Positions 17,975-26,345 of a DNA stretch of 64,000 nt are shown here, piece after piece. Position 1 is the first letter of the stretch, and every line of letters begins with the position of its first letter. The stretch comes from Chloroflexota bacterium (GTDB taxonomy: Bacteria; Chloroflexota; Chloroflexia; Chloroflexales; Herpetosiphonaceae). The stretch spans positions 401,547 through 465,546 of the forward strand of contig JAIUOC010000006.1 of NCBI GenBank assembly GCA_020161265.1, read 5' to 3'. Position numbers and translations under genes: made by a program. The notes under the pieces are model-generated. The model did not search any database. It was not told where the DNA came from and worked only from the letters and a program-made list of their open reading frames with translations.

Positions 17975-19291
17975 CTAGCCCTCGCTGCTGCGTGGCTCAG
18001 GTAACCGTCGCGAGAGCAATAATCCAATAAAGGCACTAGCCGCGCTAATCCAGAATAAGGGCAAATAGCCAAATTGAGCTAACAACACCCCGCCTAAAAC
18101 CGGAAAGAAGGTGGCAATGCCCATCAACGTATTGCAAACCCCAACATAGACTGGGCGTTGTTCGGCAGGTGCTAGCTCCATCACATAGGTCAAACTAGCG
18201 GTGTTCGAGCCATCGACGCTCAAGCCAATCAGCAAAAAGATTACCCCAAAGACCCAACCTAAGGCTTCTGGGCTCAAAACACTGGCGAATGGCATCACCA
18301 ACAAGGCCCAAGTTGGCACAGTGATAATTAACGCCCCAGTCAAGACAATCAACAGGCGATTACCACGTTGGTCGCCAATCCGCGACCAAAAGAGATTGGA
18401 TAGGGCTGCTGAAAACACCCGCACTGCCAAATAAACCCCAATCATCCGTGGCGGAACATTCAATACCTCACGGGCATACAAAATATAAAATGGATCAGCC
18501 AAGCCACCCAAGCGCGTGACCATGCGCGAAAGCACATATTGGCGAAAGTTGCGATCGCTCTTGAGCAATACCGGAATCTTGGCAAACATCTGCTTTGCCG
18601 AAATTGCTGCTGGGGGATTGGTCGTCGGCGGCTCGGCAAATAGGCTAAACGAAATAATCCCAAAGCCAATCAGCACAAACGAGATAAAGAGCAAAACACC
18701 GTAATTGTGGGGAAACAGCAACGGGCTGGCGCGGCTCAATAGCCAGCCAACCAACGGGCTAACGAGCACAAACGAGAGCAAACCGCCAATCAAGTTACGC
18801 GACCCGAAAAACTTGCCACGCTGGCGAGCAGGAATCGTTTTGGCCACAACTTCTTGAAAAGCGACCGAGCCAGAACCACCAGTAAAGTTGTAGAGGGCAT
18901 ACCCTAGCAAAAACAGCGGCAATAGCACCCAGACTGGCAAACTGGTTGCATTCCAAACCACCAGCACCATCGCCAACCAAATAAAAAAGCGTACAATCCC
19001 CACTTGGCGATAGACTGGCAATTTGTAGGTCATGCCTTGCAAGCGACCAGCACTCAACAATTGGGGCAATAGCCAGCCGCCCGATTTGAGCGATGGTAAC
19101 AAACCAACCACCCATGGCGCAGCACCCAATTCACGTACAAATACCGTTAATACCAAGTTCGCATCGCTAAATGCGTCGGCTAAAATAAATAAAACTCCAT
19201 TGGCCACTCCTAAGCGCATGTTGCGGCGCAAAGTTTCTTCATTGCTCGCACGCGGAGCAATTGGCCGATGAAGTGCTAATTTCCATTGCAT
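17975..19291 (-). CDS. Major facilitator superfamily transporter
   Basis: 438-aa integral membrane protein with about twelve hydrophobic spans, for example FFIWLAMVLVVW, LPVWVLLPLFLLGYALYNF, VLLFISFVLIGFGIISFSLF and FPVLGGVLLAQFGYLPLFWI. Cytoplasmic loops carry the MFS-type basic motifs (IPARQRGKFFGSRNLIGGLL and RIGDQRGNRLLIVLTGA). ATG at 19291 (MQWKLALHRP) is preferred; the frame extends 37 codons further upstream but without hydrophobic or conserved content. Substrate unknown. It stands alone with a hairpin at its 3' end. Confidence 0.85.
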   Translation of the reverse strand: MQWKLALHRPIAPRASNEETLRRNMRLGVANGVLFILADAFSDANLVLTVFVRELGAAPWVVGLLPSLKSGGWLLPQLLSAGRLQGMTYKLPVYRQVGIVRFFIWLAMVLVVWNATSLPVWVLLPLFLLGYALYNFTGGSGSVAFQEVVAKTIPARQRGKFFGSRNLIGGLLSFVLVSPLVGWLLSRASPLLFPHNYGVLLFISFVLIGFGIISFSLFAEPPTTNPPAAISAKQMFAKIPVLLKSDRNFRQYVLSRMVTRLGGLADPFYILYAREVLNVPPRMIGVYLAVRVFSAALSNLFWSRIGDQRGNRLLIVLTGALIITVPTWALLVMPFASVLSPEALGWVFGVIFLLIGLSVDGSNTASLTYVMELAPAEQRPVYVGVCNTLMGIATFFPVLGGVLLAQFGYLPLFWISAASAFIGLLLSRRLPEPRSSEG

Positions 19292-19479
19292 AGCACGTCT
19301 GTCCTTAGCAACAGGCCGTTTCCTGCTGCCTACAAAAAACGTCCAAGAACACAGCGTTCCCGAACATTTGCTTGATGTACGGAGCTGCCGTACCAGATTC
19401 AATTAGCGTTCATTCTACTGCGATGTGCTAGGCTATGCAAGTATGCGAAAATTGTAATAGTATGTAAGAATATAGGGGT

Positions 19480-19640
19480 TGGGGATCGGTTATCGGGGGT
19501 TGGGGATCGGCTGTTGGGAATTGGGGATCGGTGGCTAGGGGTCAGGGACTAGGAGCCAGGGATCAGATAATCAAATAAATCTGTGCAATCTGTGGCCAAA
19601 ACTTAACCTTCGTGCGCTTCGTGTCCTTCGTGGATCAAGC
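19480..19640. repeat. G-rich and CTTCGTG composite repeats in a gene gap
   Basis: The gap 19292-19663 has no gene. Degenerate GGTTGGGGATCGG units run 19480-19565, followed by AATCTGTGCAATCTGTGG and a CTTCGTGCGCTTCGTGTCC array (to 19638). The latter composite is an inverted match of 40862-40931. Confidence 0.75.
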
Positions 19641-19663
19641 GCCAATTCTGTTTGTGATGGATT

Positions 19664-20017
19664 TTAGAGCTGAATTCGTGGTACTAAATCCCAATCGATG
19701 CGGCCTTGGCCAGTTCGTAGATCAGCCGGAATCAAGCTGGCGCAGGTTTGAATGTATTCCCGAATCTGCTGAATATCGAGGTGGTGCTGGTTAGTTTCAA
19801 AGGGAGCCAGCATATCGTAGGCACTGGCAAGCAGTTGGCGCGGGCTATCGACAATTCCCAAACGCAATTGGTTGAGCGCTACTGACAGCCGAATCAGGCC
19901 ACGATAGAGATCGTTGCGGGTGGGAAACCATAATTCTTCTAATTGCAACACTCCATCAACAAAACGCTCCTCGTTGAAGGCAACGATAAAGCCTTGCCAA
20001 TGCTCCTGCTCATTCAT
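19664..20017 (-). CDS. DUF309-family protein
   Basis: 117-aa helical protein. FNEERFVDGVLQLEELW followed by DLYRGLIRLSVALNQLRLG and LLASAYDMLAPFE reproduces the DUF309 pattern (F-N-x-x-x-Y/F-x-x-x-x-x-L-E-x-x-W, then Y-x-G-L-I-x-L). The usual His-Glu in the first helix is replaced by Asp-Gly. The family is widespread in Bacillota, Cyanobacteria and Chloroflexota and has no proven role. ATG at 20017 follows GAGGT. It overlaps the zinc-finger gene upstream by eight bases, so both are on one transcript with the membrane zinc-ribbon protein. Confidence 0.75.
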   Translation of the reverse strand: MNEQEHWQGFIVAFNEERFVDGVLQLEELWFPTRNDLYRGLIRLSVALNQLRLGIVDSPRQLLASAYDMLAPFETNQHHLDIQQIREYIQTCASLIPADLRTGQGRIDWDLVPRIQL

Positions 20018-20306
20018 GGGCTGCTACCTCAATCACAATCCCGCCGAAACGCGCTTCTCGGGCGGTGCAACGCTGTCCGTTGATCCAGCACTGATCAGAA
20101 GGATAGACCGATTGATCATCGCGATAGCTGCCAGCGCAGCCAGTGCCTAAAAAGCCCGTATTGAAAAACTCAACTAGACGGCCATGCTGATCAACCGCCA
20201 ATGCCCGACAATCGACGCAAACATAGCGCGGATAGCGGGGCATTGGCTGAACGGGTTGGCTACAAATTGGGCAAATTTGCGAACTAGCGGGCGTAGTGTT
20301 GTTCAT
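20010..20306 (-). CDS. Small zinc-finger-like protein
   Basis: 98-aa protein. The N-terminus has CPIC (residues 12-15) and a second CVDC (residues 30-33), a C4 zinc-ribbon, followed by a non-cysteine half with YRDDQSVYPSDQCWINGQRC and a beta-rich tail. No family recognised. The gene overlaps the preceding membrane zinc-ribbon gene by 23 bases and the following DUF309 gene by eight, so it belongs to a tightly packed three-gene unit. Confidence 0.65.
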   Translation of the reverse strand: MNNTTPASSQICPICSQPVQPMPRYPRYVCVDCRALAVDQHGRLVEFFNTGFLGTGCAGSYRDDQSVYPSDQCWINGQRCTAREARFGGIVIEVAAHE

Positions 20307-20778
20307 ATTCTGGCTGGCGCAATGGTTGGCTGTTGATGCGGGTATTGGCTGGAGCTGCGCAGTATGGGCAAACCTGCCAGGTCATATCGATCACCCGATC
20401 GCAGTTGCCACAGTTGCGGCGCAAATGGGTTTGGCAATGTGGGCACAAAATAAAATCGGCCTGAATGCTGCGTTGGCAATTTGGGCAAACATGCTCATCC
20501 TCTATATCGCGGCGCATAAAGGTTTCTTCCAATTCACGCTCATATTTTTGGCTGAGGGTTTCGCGAGGGCGCACCAACATATATAACAACAACCCAGCAA
20601 ATGGCAAAAAGAAGGCCATTGAGGTTGAAAGCACTTGCACCAAAATATCGTTGGAGCGGCTAGCAATATCGCGGTAAGTCCATACCAGCGAGGCAACCCA
20701 TAAGAGCACCAAATAGCCCCCAACAATCATGCCAACAATTGGCAAAATGCTTTTAAGTTCTGCAATAATTTCTGTCAT
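20284..20778 (-). CDS. Membrane protein with C-terminal double zinc ribbon
   Basis: 164 aa from the ATG at 20778, which has AGGA upstream. Two N-terminal hydrophobic helices (ILPIVGMIVGGYLVLLWVAS and AFFLPFAGLLLYMLV) are followed by a charged linker (ETLSQKYERELEETFMRR) and a double zinc ribbon: CPNC, CPHC, CGNC, CPYC at regular spacing. The zinc-ribbon part faces the cytoplasm if the inside-positive rule holds. Similar DZR proteins are common in Chloroflexota; function unknown. It heads a transcript with the 20010 and 19664 genes. Confidence 0.78.
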   Translation of the reverse strand: MTEIIAELKSILPIVGMIVGGYLVLLWVASLVWTYRDIASRSNDILVQVLSTSMAFFLPFAGLLLYMLVRPRETLSQKYERELEETFMRRDIEDEHVCPNCQRSIQADFILCPHCQTHLRRNCGNCDRVIDMTWQVCPYCAAPANTRINSQPLRQPEYEQHYAR

Positions 20779-20896
20779 GTTCCTATGCTTTCCTGAAGAA
20801 GGCCTCGGCTGTTTGAGGCGATTGCATGGGTTTAGAATACTGGCAATTAATTTGCCACGATTGGGATATTGTACCATATCAAACCAACGCCTAAGC

Positions 20897-20926
20897 GCAT
20901 CTCAGCCTGATACTCGACTGAGATGC
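20897..20926. terminator. Hairpin downstream of tmk
   Basis: Arms GCATCTCAG (20897-20905) and CTGAGATGC (20918-20926) pair perfectly around 12 bases, 18 bases past the tmk stop. No T-run, so termination is only likely. Confidence 0.5.
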
Positions 20927-20943
20927 AGCTTATACGGCGGGTT

Positions 20944-21654
20944 TTAGCTCAAGGTTTTAATCGTCGTGAGATGGGGCTGGACCGCCAAAAGCAGTTGCTC
21001 GGTGAGGCTTTCGCGCTCAATTCCTGCATCAAATACCTGCCAACGGTGTGGATCAGCGGCGATCATCTCAAGGTAGCCACTGCGCACTCGTTCATGGTAG
21101 GCAATTTCGCGGGCATCGAGCCGATTCCAATGTTCGTTTTGGCTGGGGCTTGGTTGGGGCAGGTGGGGCAAGGGCAAGGCTAATTGGCTTGATTCACGAA
21201 AATCGTCGCGCTGTTTGCGTTTGCGCTGTAAGCCTTGCTCAACTGGCAAATCCAAAAAGAAGGTCAGATCGGGCTGTAAGCCGCCAGTTGCAAAGCGGGT
21301 GATTTCGCGCAGCTCGGTTAAATTACGGCCTAAGCCATAGCCTTGGTGGGCAAAGGTCGAATCGGCATAGCGATCGCATAAAACAATGCCGCCCAGTTTC
21401 AGATAGGGCAAGATCACCTCGCCAACTAACTGAGCACGAGCGGCAGCAAACAAGAGCGTTTCGGTTGTCGGCTCCATCGCCGTCCATTGACCATCGAGCA
21501 CAAGCCGCCGCACAGCATCGCTAATTGGCGTTCCGCCTGGCTCACGAGTTAAGATGACTGGATAGCCAGCCTGTTGTAGATAATCCTTGAGGTAGCGGGC
21601 TTGGGTGCTCTTCCCGCTACCTTCTGGGCCTTCAAAGGTAATGAACAAGCTCAT
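20944..21654 (-). CDS. tmk: Thymidylate kinase
   Basis: Phosphorylates dTMP to dTDP for DNA synthesis. 236 aa from the ATG at 21654 (MSLFITFEGPEGSGKSTQA): P-loop EGPEGSGKST, LTREPGGTPISDAVR with the catalytic DR-type Arg region, LCDRYADSTFAHQGYG (DRY/H motif), and LTFFLDLPVE. The lid region carries RKRKQRDDF. A Pro/Gln/Ser-rich insert of about 20 residues (ALPLPHLPQPSPSQ) sits between the lid and the last helices, making it longer than the usual 205-215 aa. It follows the ATPase gene at 21696 on the same strand, 41 bases apart. Confidence 0.96.
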   Translation of the reverse strand: MSLFITFEGPEGSGKSTQARYLKDYLQQAGYPVILTREPGGTPISDAVRRLVLDGQWTAMEPTTETLLFAAARAQLVGEVILPYLKLGGIVLCDRYADSTFAHQGYGLGRNLTELREITRFATGGLQPDLTFFLDLPVEQGLQRKRKQRDDFRESSQLALPLPHLPQPSPSQNEHWNRLDAREIAYHERVRSGYLEMIAADPHRWQVFDAGIERESLTEQLLLAVQPHLTTIKTLS

Positions 21655-21695
21655 GGTTCCCCTACAGTCCAACAACTTGAGGCCACATTGCCGAT

Positions 21696-23393
21696 TTAGC
21701 GAAAGATTCGAATGCGGCGACGTGGTTCTTTGCCAGTACTTTCTGATTGTAGATTGTACCGCTCAACAATCTGATGTTGCAACCTACGCACATAGGAACT
21801 TTGCGGACTCAGTTCGATACTTTCGGTTGAGCCATCCATGACTTGACTGATTGCTTCTTCAACCTCTTCCATGGCCTCGCTCAGCGGGTCGCTAGGACTG
21901 ATGCTGATTTCGAAGGCCGAGCCGAGGCATTCTTCCATTTGGGTTTGGGTATTCGAGCGTAGCACATACACTGGAATTCCACGTTCTTCGGCATCACGCA
22001 GCCGAGTTGGGTGCTGACGATAGTAATTTTTCAGGGTAATGACCATCGTCGCTTGTTCCATTTCGCGCACCAAACTGGCGGTAATGCCCAAGCGATCTAA
22101 GGCTTTTTCCAAACGATTCCGGCTAACACCAAAGGCAAAAATCTTGGCAGGCGCATTCTTACCAGGCTTTTTAACCAGCACGCTTGGTTCTTCGGTTTTT
22201 GGGCTGGTGCTGCCATTCAGCGCCAGCGTATAGCGTTCGCGCTCCTCGCGTTGGGCTTCGCGCCGTTCGCTTTTACGCCGCCAGTCGCGTTCGCCATGGT
22301 CACGATCACGGTCGCGCTCACGGCTGCGATAGCCGCCACGCCGCGTGAGCATGGTGCTGGCTTCGCTATCAAGCCGTTCTGGGCGGCCTTCGTGCACCAC
22401 GATTGCGCCTTGCTCGTCCTTGGTGCGTTGTTCGGCAGTTGGTTCGTTGCCCTGCAAAATTAAATCGACGGCTGAAGCGACTTCTTGATAAATCGTTACA
22501 TCGTCCCAGCTTTGAATTTCGACCAACACATCGAAAGTTGGCGGCGCTTTGCGTTCGAGCACGGTTTTTTGGGTTCCCCGCCGCCGCGCTTCTTCATCGC
22601 CCAAGGTTACCGCCTGAATCCCGCCGATCAAATCGGAGAGAGTTGGGTTGAGCATCAGGTTTTCCAAGGTATTCCCGTGAGCCGTACCAACCAATTGCAC
22701 CCCGCGTTCGGCGATGGTGCGAGCAGCTTGGGCTTCCAATTCCGTACCAATTTCATCGATCACAATGACTTGGGGCATGTGATTTTCGACCGCTTCGATC
22801 ATCACATTGTGTTGTTCGGCTGGCCGAGCTACTTGCATTCGGCGAGCGCGACCAATCCCTGGGTGAGGAATATCGCCATCGCCAGCGATTTCATTCGAGG
22901 TATCGACGATCACCACTCGCTTGAGAAAGTCGTCGGCCAAAACGCGGGCGACTTCGCGCAGCATGGTGGTTTTACCTGTCCCAGGCTTGCCCAGAATCAA
23001 GATCGATTTACCAGCCTCGACCAAATCGCGCACGATTTCGATTGTGCCATAAACGGCGCGGCCAACCCGACAGGTCAGACCAATTACCAACCCAGAGCGG
23101 TTGCGAATGGCTGAAATGCGGTGCAGCGTGCGCTGAATCCCAGCGCGATTATCCTCACCAAATTGGCCAATTCGCTCGGTCACATAATCGAGATCTTCGC
23201 GTGAGACCTCAGTTTCACTGAGGAAACTTGATTGGTCGTGGCGAAAACGCGCCTCGGGCAAGCGCCCCAAATCCATAACAATTTCTATAACTTGATCTTT
23301 CTGTTCATGGGTTGCCAACGGCTCGGCCAAACGTGGCGGCAAGGTTGACAGCAACAGATCGATATTATGGGTAATTTCGCGACGATCTAACAT
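21696..23393 (-). CDS. Ycf45/SpoIIIAA-like AAA-type ATPase
   Basis: 565-aa ATPase of the Ycf45 / R3H single-stranded nucleic acid-binding protein group. The ATPase core, about residues 60-290, has Walker [30 protein letters not shown], and Walker [18 protein letters not shown] with sensor [13 protein letters not shown] disordered Arg/Asp/Glu-rich linker ([20 protein letters not shown]) follows. The C-terminal part ([26 protein letters not shown]-like strand) is the conserved C-terminal module of this group, and the last residues are basic ([10 protein letters not shown]). ATG at 23393 follows AGGG. It is 34 bases downstream of a GNAT-like gene. Biological role is unresolved in the family. Confidence 0.8.
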   Translation of the reverse strand: MLDRREITHNIDLLLSTLPPRLAEPLATHEQKDQVIEIVMDLGRLPEARFRHDQSSFLSETEVSREDLDYVTERIGQFGEDNRAGIQRTLHRISAIRNRSGLVIGLTCRVGRAVYGTIEIVRDLVEAGKSILILGKPGTGKTTMLREVARVLADDFLKRVVIVDTSNEIAGDGDIPHPGIGRARRMQVARPAEQHNVMIEAVENHMPQVIVIDEIGTELEAQAARTIAERGVQLVGTAHGNTLENLMLNPTLSDLIGGIQAVTLGDEEARRRGTQKTVLERKAPPTFDVLVEIQSWDDVTIYQEVASAVDLILQGNEPTAEQRTKDEQGAIVVHEGRPERLDSEASTMLTRRGGYRSRERDRDRDHGERDWRRKSERREAQREERERYTLALNGSTSPKTEEPSVLVKKPGKNAPAKIFAFGVSRNRLEKALDRLGITASLVREMEQATMVITLKNYYRQHPTRLRDAEERGIPVYVLRSNTQTQMEECLGSAFEISISPSDPLSEAMEEVEEAISQVMDGSTESIELSPQSSYVRRLQHQIVERYNLQSESTGKEPRRRIRIFR

Positions 23394-23427
23394 AGTTGCA
23401 TCCCTCTCAAACACACGCCGGGGTGTG

Positions 23428-24435
23428 TTAGATACACGGTTCGGATTGAACCGACGATGACAGCGACGGATTGACGACGCTTTCTCGCGTTCCTTCGATC
23501 ACAGGCCGCAACAATGGATTGCGTAATGGCACTGTGAGTTCCTTGACCGTCAGGCGTTGATCTCCAATATGTTCAAAGCCGATTTCCTCCAAGTTGTGAT
23601 GCAACTCGCCATGATATTCTGGCAAAAGGAGATAGACGACACCTTGATGGGCATTAGCCAATTGGCTCATTCCAAATCGAATAACCGACGAGGCTAAGCG
23701 TTGCTCAGCAGGATCGATCAGAAGGCTCATAACTGCGGCGTGTGGGCCAATCCACACATGCAAGGCCGCCCGTAAAATATCATCTCGGCCATCACGCCCA
23801 AGCACCCATGAGCGCTGACGAACCCCATGACGGGCAACGACCGGCAATTGCCACGATCGTGACGTTCGTCCTTCATATCGTACAACAGTTGCAGGGGTGA
23901 TCGCCTCATACAATCGTTGGATTGCATGGGGGTCGCGACGCTGTTGTGGGCGTAACACAATAATTGAGCTACCTTCGGCAACATCGGGAGTTAAAGTCCG
24001 CCAAACCTGCCGCGTAGCATAACTTTGAAAGCCAAGTTGGCGAAAAACTTCCAGATGGGGTGAGTTCGAGGCCAATGGTGCGAAGATACGCTCGATATTG
24101 CGCGAACCCATCCGCACCACAAATGCTTCTAATAAACGATACCAAACATCGGGGTCGGTTGGTTGGCGCATGCCACGCCGAAACGGTTGCGATGCCAGAT
24201 ACACCAAATCGGCATCAGCACTATTTAAACGATACCAGCCTTGGACATAGCCACGCAGCCCACGCTCATGATAAACCAAAGTATGGCGATCTTGAGCAAA
24301 AGGCATTAAACAGCGTAGCGCAAAGCCCAACGGTCGATGGTTGCCCGCCAGCACATGCTCGCTGCCCAACAACATATAGGTGTACGGCGTGCGCCGCAAC
24401 TCAAGACTATCTACCAAGCGAACAGGTCGAATCAA
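23428..24435 (-). CDS. GNAT-like hypothetical protein
   Basis: 335 aa, not firmly assigned. Two regions look like acetyltransferase folds: the first around [20 protein letters not shown] and [15 protein letters not shown] (the G-F-x-x-Y end of a GNAT), the second around [37 protein letters not shown] and [16 protein letters not shown]. The acetyl-CoA loop is not clear, so activity is uncertain. TTG at 24435 is preferred since GGAGA lies eight bases before it; an ATG at 24501 is the alternative but without a ribosome site. It is the first gene of a probable ATPase-tmk transcript. Confidence 0.65.
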   Translation of the reverse strand: MIRPVRLVDSLELRRTPYTYMLLGSEHVLAGNHRPLGFALRCLMPFAQDRHTLVYHERGLRGYVQGWYRLNSADADLVYLASQPFRRGMRQPTDPDVWYRLLEAFVVRMGSRNIERIFAPLASNSPHLEVFRQLGFQSYATRQVWRTLTPDVAEGSSIIVLRPQQRRDPHAIQRLYEAITPATVVRYEGRTSRSWQLPVVARHGVRQRSWVLGRDGRDDILRAALHVWIGPHAAVMSLLIDPAEQRLASSVIRFGMSQLANAHQGVVYLLLPEYHGELHHNLEEIGFEHIGDQRLTVKELTVPLRNPLLRPVIEGTRESVVNPSLSSSVQSEPCI

Positions 24436-24501
24436 GCCAGATTCTCCATTGCATGAGCTGTATGCCCGATTCCGCTGTGCCACATTGCACGCTAGTATCA
24501 T

Positions 24502-24840
24502 CGCACAAATTGGGCCAGAAAAAAACTAGCAGAGTATTAATAAGTATGAAGGATTCACGAATATAGGGCATAGATGTAATGTTTCATTTCATTAATAATC
24601 ATGTCTCCCGTTCCCTCACCCCCAGTCCTTCTCCCACTGCGGTGTTTAAGGGCGACAGGTTGATAGTTGGGTATTACGCTTCGTTAGGCAATGTTCACCC
24701 TAGCCGTCCACCACGAGTTACCGTCGTTGCCCAGCCCGCGTGACCAGCAGAATCTATTTGGATGAGTGGTCGCAAGCGTTGCGGCATGTGGTATCATTGA
24801 TACTAGATAAATCGCGCAGCACTACTTTTGGAGGCAACCC
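24502..24840. other. Gene-free gap with repeat fragment and small palindrome
   Basis: Contains CCCTCACCCCCAGTCC text at 24612-24635, similar to elements at 31635 and 39285 but lacking the second arm, and a 13-bp palindrome GTATCATTGATAC at 24791-24803 about 40 bases before the DnaD-like gene. No promoter could be fixed. Confidence 0.5.
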
Positions 24841-25566
24841 GTGGCGGCGTTTCATGGCTTCTCAACTGAGAATCTCGTGCCGCTACCGGCAGAATTCTTT
24901 AGCGATGTTCTCCCTTCAATCAGCAATTTGGCTGAGCTTAAAGTAACCCTGCATGTCTTTTGGTTGGTTAGCCAGCAACGTGGCCGCGCCAAACGCGTTT
25001 CGTGGGATGCGCTGAGCAGCGATAGTGCCCTGGCTCAATCGTTGCGGGCGGTCTCGCAATTGCGCCCAACCAGCGACGTTTTAGAAGAAGCCTTGGGTTT
25101 AGCGGTTGAGCGGGGCACATTACTGCACTTAATCAGCCCTGAACCTGGCCGCGTGGTTAGTTGGTATTTGGTCAATACCCAAGCCAATCGGCATTGGGTC
25201 GAGCGCCAAGCAGGCCAGCGCGTGCTTGCACTCGAAGCTAGCCCGACGGCGCAGCCAACCATTTTTGGGCTTTACGAACAAAATATTGGCCTGCTCACGC
25301 CGCTGCTGATCGAGCAATTGCACGAGGCTAGTGCCAAATATCCCGCTGTATGGCTCGAAGAAGCCATCGCCAAAGCGGTTGAAGCCAATGTGCGCAATTG
25401 GCGCTACATTCGGCGCATTCTAGAACGGTGGGAAACCGATGGAAAAGAATCTACGTCGCATCGATCCGAGCAGCTTTTCGATCTCAGCAAATATACCACG
25501 GGCAAATATGCCGCCTTCTTCGGAAGAAGCGGCGATTCCGATGGAGGAGATTTGTCCGATTTGTAA
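24841..25566 (+). CDS. DnaD-domain replication protein
   Basis: 241-aa protein with an N-terminal winged-helix-like part (LAELKVTLHVFWLVSQQRG) and a C-terminal DnaD/DnaB_2 domain: FGLYEQNIGLLTPLLIEQL, YPAVWLEEAIAKAVEANVRN and WRYIRRILERWETDGK, matching Y-x-x-N ... W-x-x-x-A-I-x-x-A ... N-x-x-Y-x-x-x-I-L-x-x-W. DnaD-type proteins in Bacillota help load helicase at origins and restart sites. GTG at 24841 follows TTTGGAGG. The 3' end overlaps the DnaC-like gene, so they are coupled; together they suggest a Bacillus-style DnaD/DnaI loading pair. Confidence 0.85.
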   Translation: MAAFHGFSTENLVPLPAEFFSDVLPSISNLAELKVTLHVFWLVSQQRGRAKRVSWDALSSDSALAQSLRAVSQLRPTSDVLEEALGLAVERGTLLHLISPEPGRVVSWYLVNTQANRHWVERQAGQRVLALEASPTAQPTIFGLYEQNIGLLTPLLIEQLHEASAKYPAVWLEEAIAKAVEANVRNWRYIRRILERWETDGKESTSHRSEQLFDLSKYTTGKYAAFFGRSGDSDGGDLSDL

Positions 25567-26242
25567 GGGTGCTGGCTATTTCTGCATGGATGTGCCGATC
25601 AGCGACCCCAACTTTGGCCATTTGATTACCTGCCAATGCAAACTCGCCGAAAAAGAAGGCCGCCAACGTGATAAACTATGGCAACAAAGTAATTTGCAGG
25701 CCTTTGAAACCAAAAACTTTGATACATTTAACTCGCATGTGGTTGGGGTTAGTGAGGCTTACGCACGAGCCAAGGCGTTTGCTCAAGCACCCAAAGGTTG
25801 GCTGTTTCTGTATGGAACCTATGGCTGTGGCAAGACCCATTTAGCAGCCTCAATTGCCAACGAAGCTGTGCGCCGCGAGTATCAAACAATTTTTATGGTT
25901 GTACCGGATTTGCTGGATTATTTGCGCTCGACCTTTGGACCAAACTCCGAGGTGGCCTACGATGAGCGCTTTGAGAAAATTCGCAATATTCAATTATTGG
26001 TGCTCGATGATTTAGGCACCGAAAGTTCAACCGGCTGGGCCCGCGAAAAGCTGTTCCAAATTATCAATCACCGTTATAATCATCGTTTACCAACGGTCAT
26101 TACATCAAATGCCGATTTAGATAAATTCGATCCACGGATTGCATCACGTTTGTCTGATGCAGATATTTGTAGTCAAGTGCTGATCAAAGCAACTGATTAT
26201 CGACAAACAACAACACGTAACAATAACATTCGATACAAGTAA
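25541..26242 (+). CDS. DnaC/DnaI-like helicase loader ATPase
   Basis: 233 aa from the ATG at 25541; ATGs at 25508 and 25439 are in frame, but the conserved part begins at the Cys cluster and longer versions enlarge the overlap with the DnaD-like gene. Order: N-terminal zinc cluster (CPICKGAGYFCMD ... CQC), then AAA+ core with Walker A GTYGCGKTHLA, Walker B LLVLDDLGTE, sensor VITSNADLDKFDPRIASRL with the arginine finger region, and a C-terminal tail DYRQTTTRN. This is the DnaC/DnaI/IstB-type layout. Since no IS21 transposase is present and DnaD is adjacent, a replicative helicase loader is most likely. Confidence 0.85.
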   Translation: MEEICPICKGAGYFCMDVPISDPNFGHLITCQCKLAEKEGRQRDKLWQQSNLQAFETKNFDTFNSHVVGVSEAYARAKAFAQAPKGWLFLYGTYGCGKTHLAASIANEAVRREYQTIFMVVPDLLDYLRSTFGPNSEVAYDERFEKIRNIQLLVLDDLGTESSTGWAREKLFQIINHRYNHRLPTVITSNADLDKFDPRIASRLSDADICSQVLIKATDYRQTTTRNNNIRYK

Positions 26243-26345
26243 GATCGCCAACGGGCCGAGTGGCATTTCGTCAGTCCAAGTATCTGGCTGTTGATCTGCT
26301 ACTCATCCAACGAAGTTCTTCATCCTTGTGTCTGTGGGGGTTCGG

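Noticed and set aside
24791..24803. GTATCATTGATAC palindrome before the DnaD-like gene as an operator
   Set aside because: Short, AT-rich, without a partner regulator or a promoter that could be placed; too likely by chance.
25541..26242. DnaC-like ATPase considered as IstB of an IS21 element
   Set aside because: No IstA transposase or inverted ends nearby, and the partner is a DnaD-domain protein.
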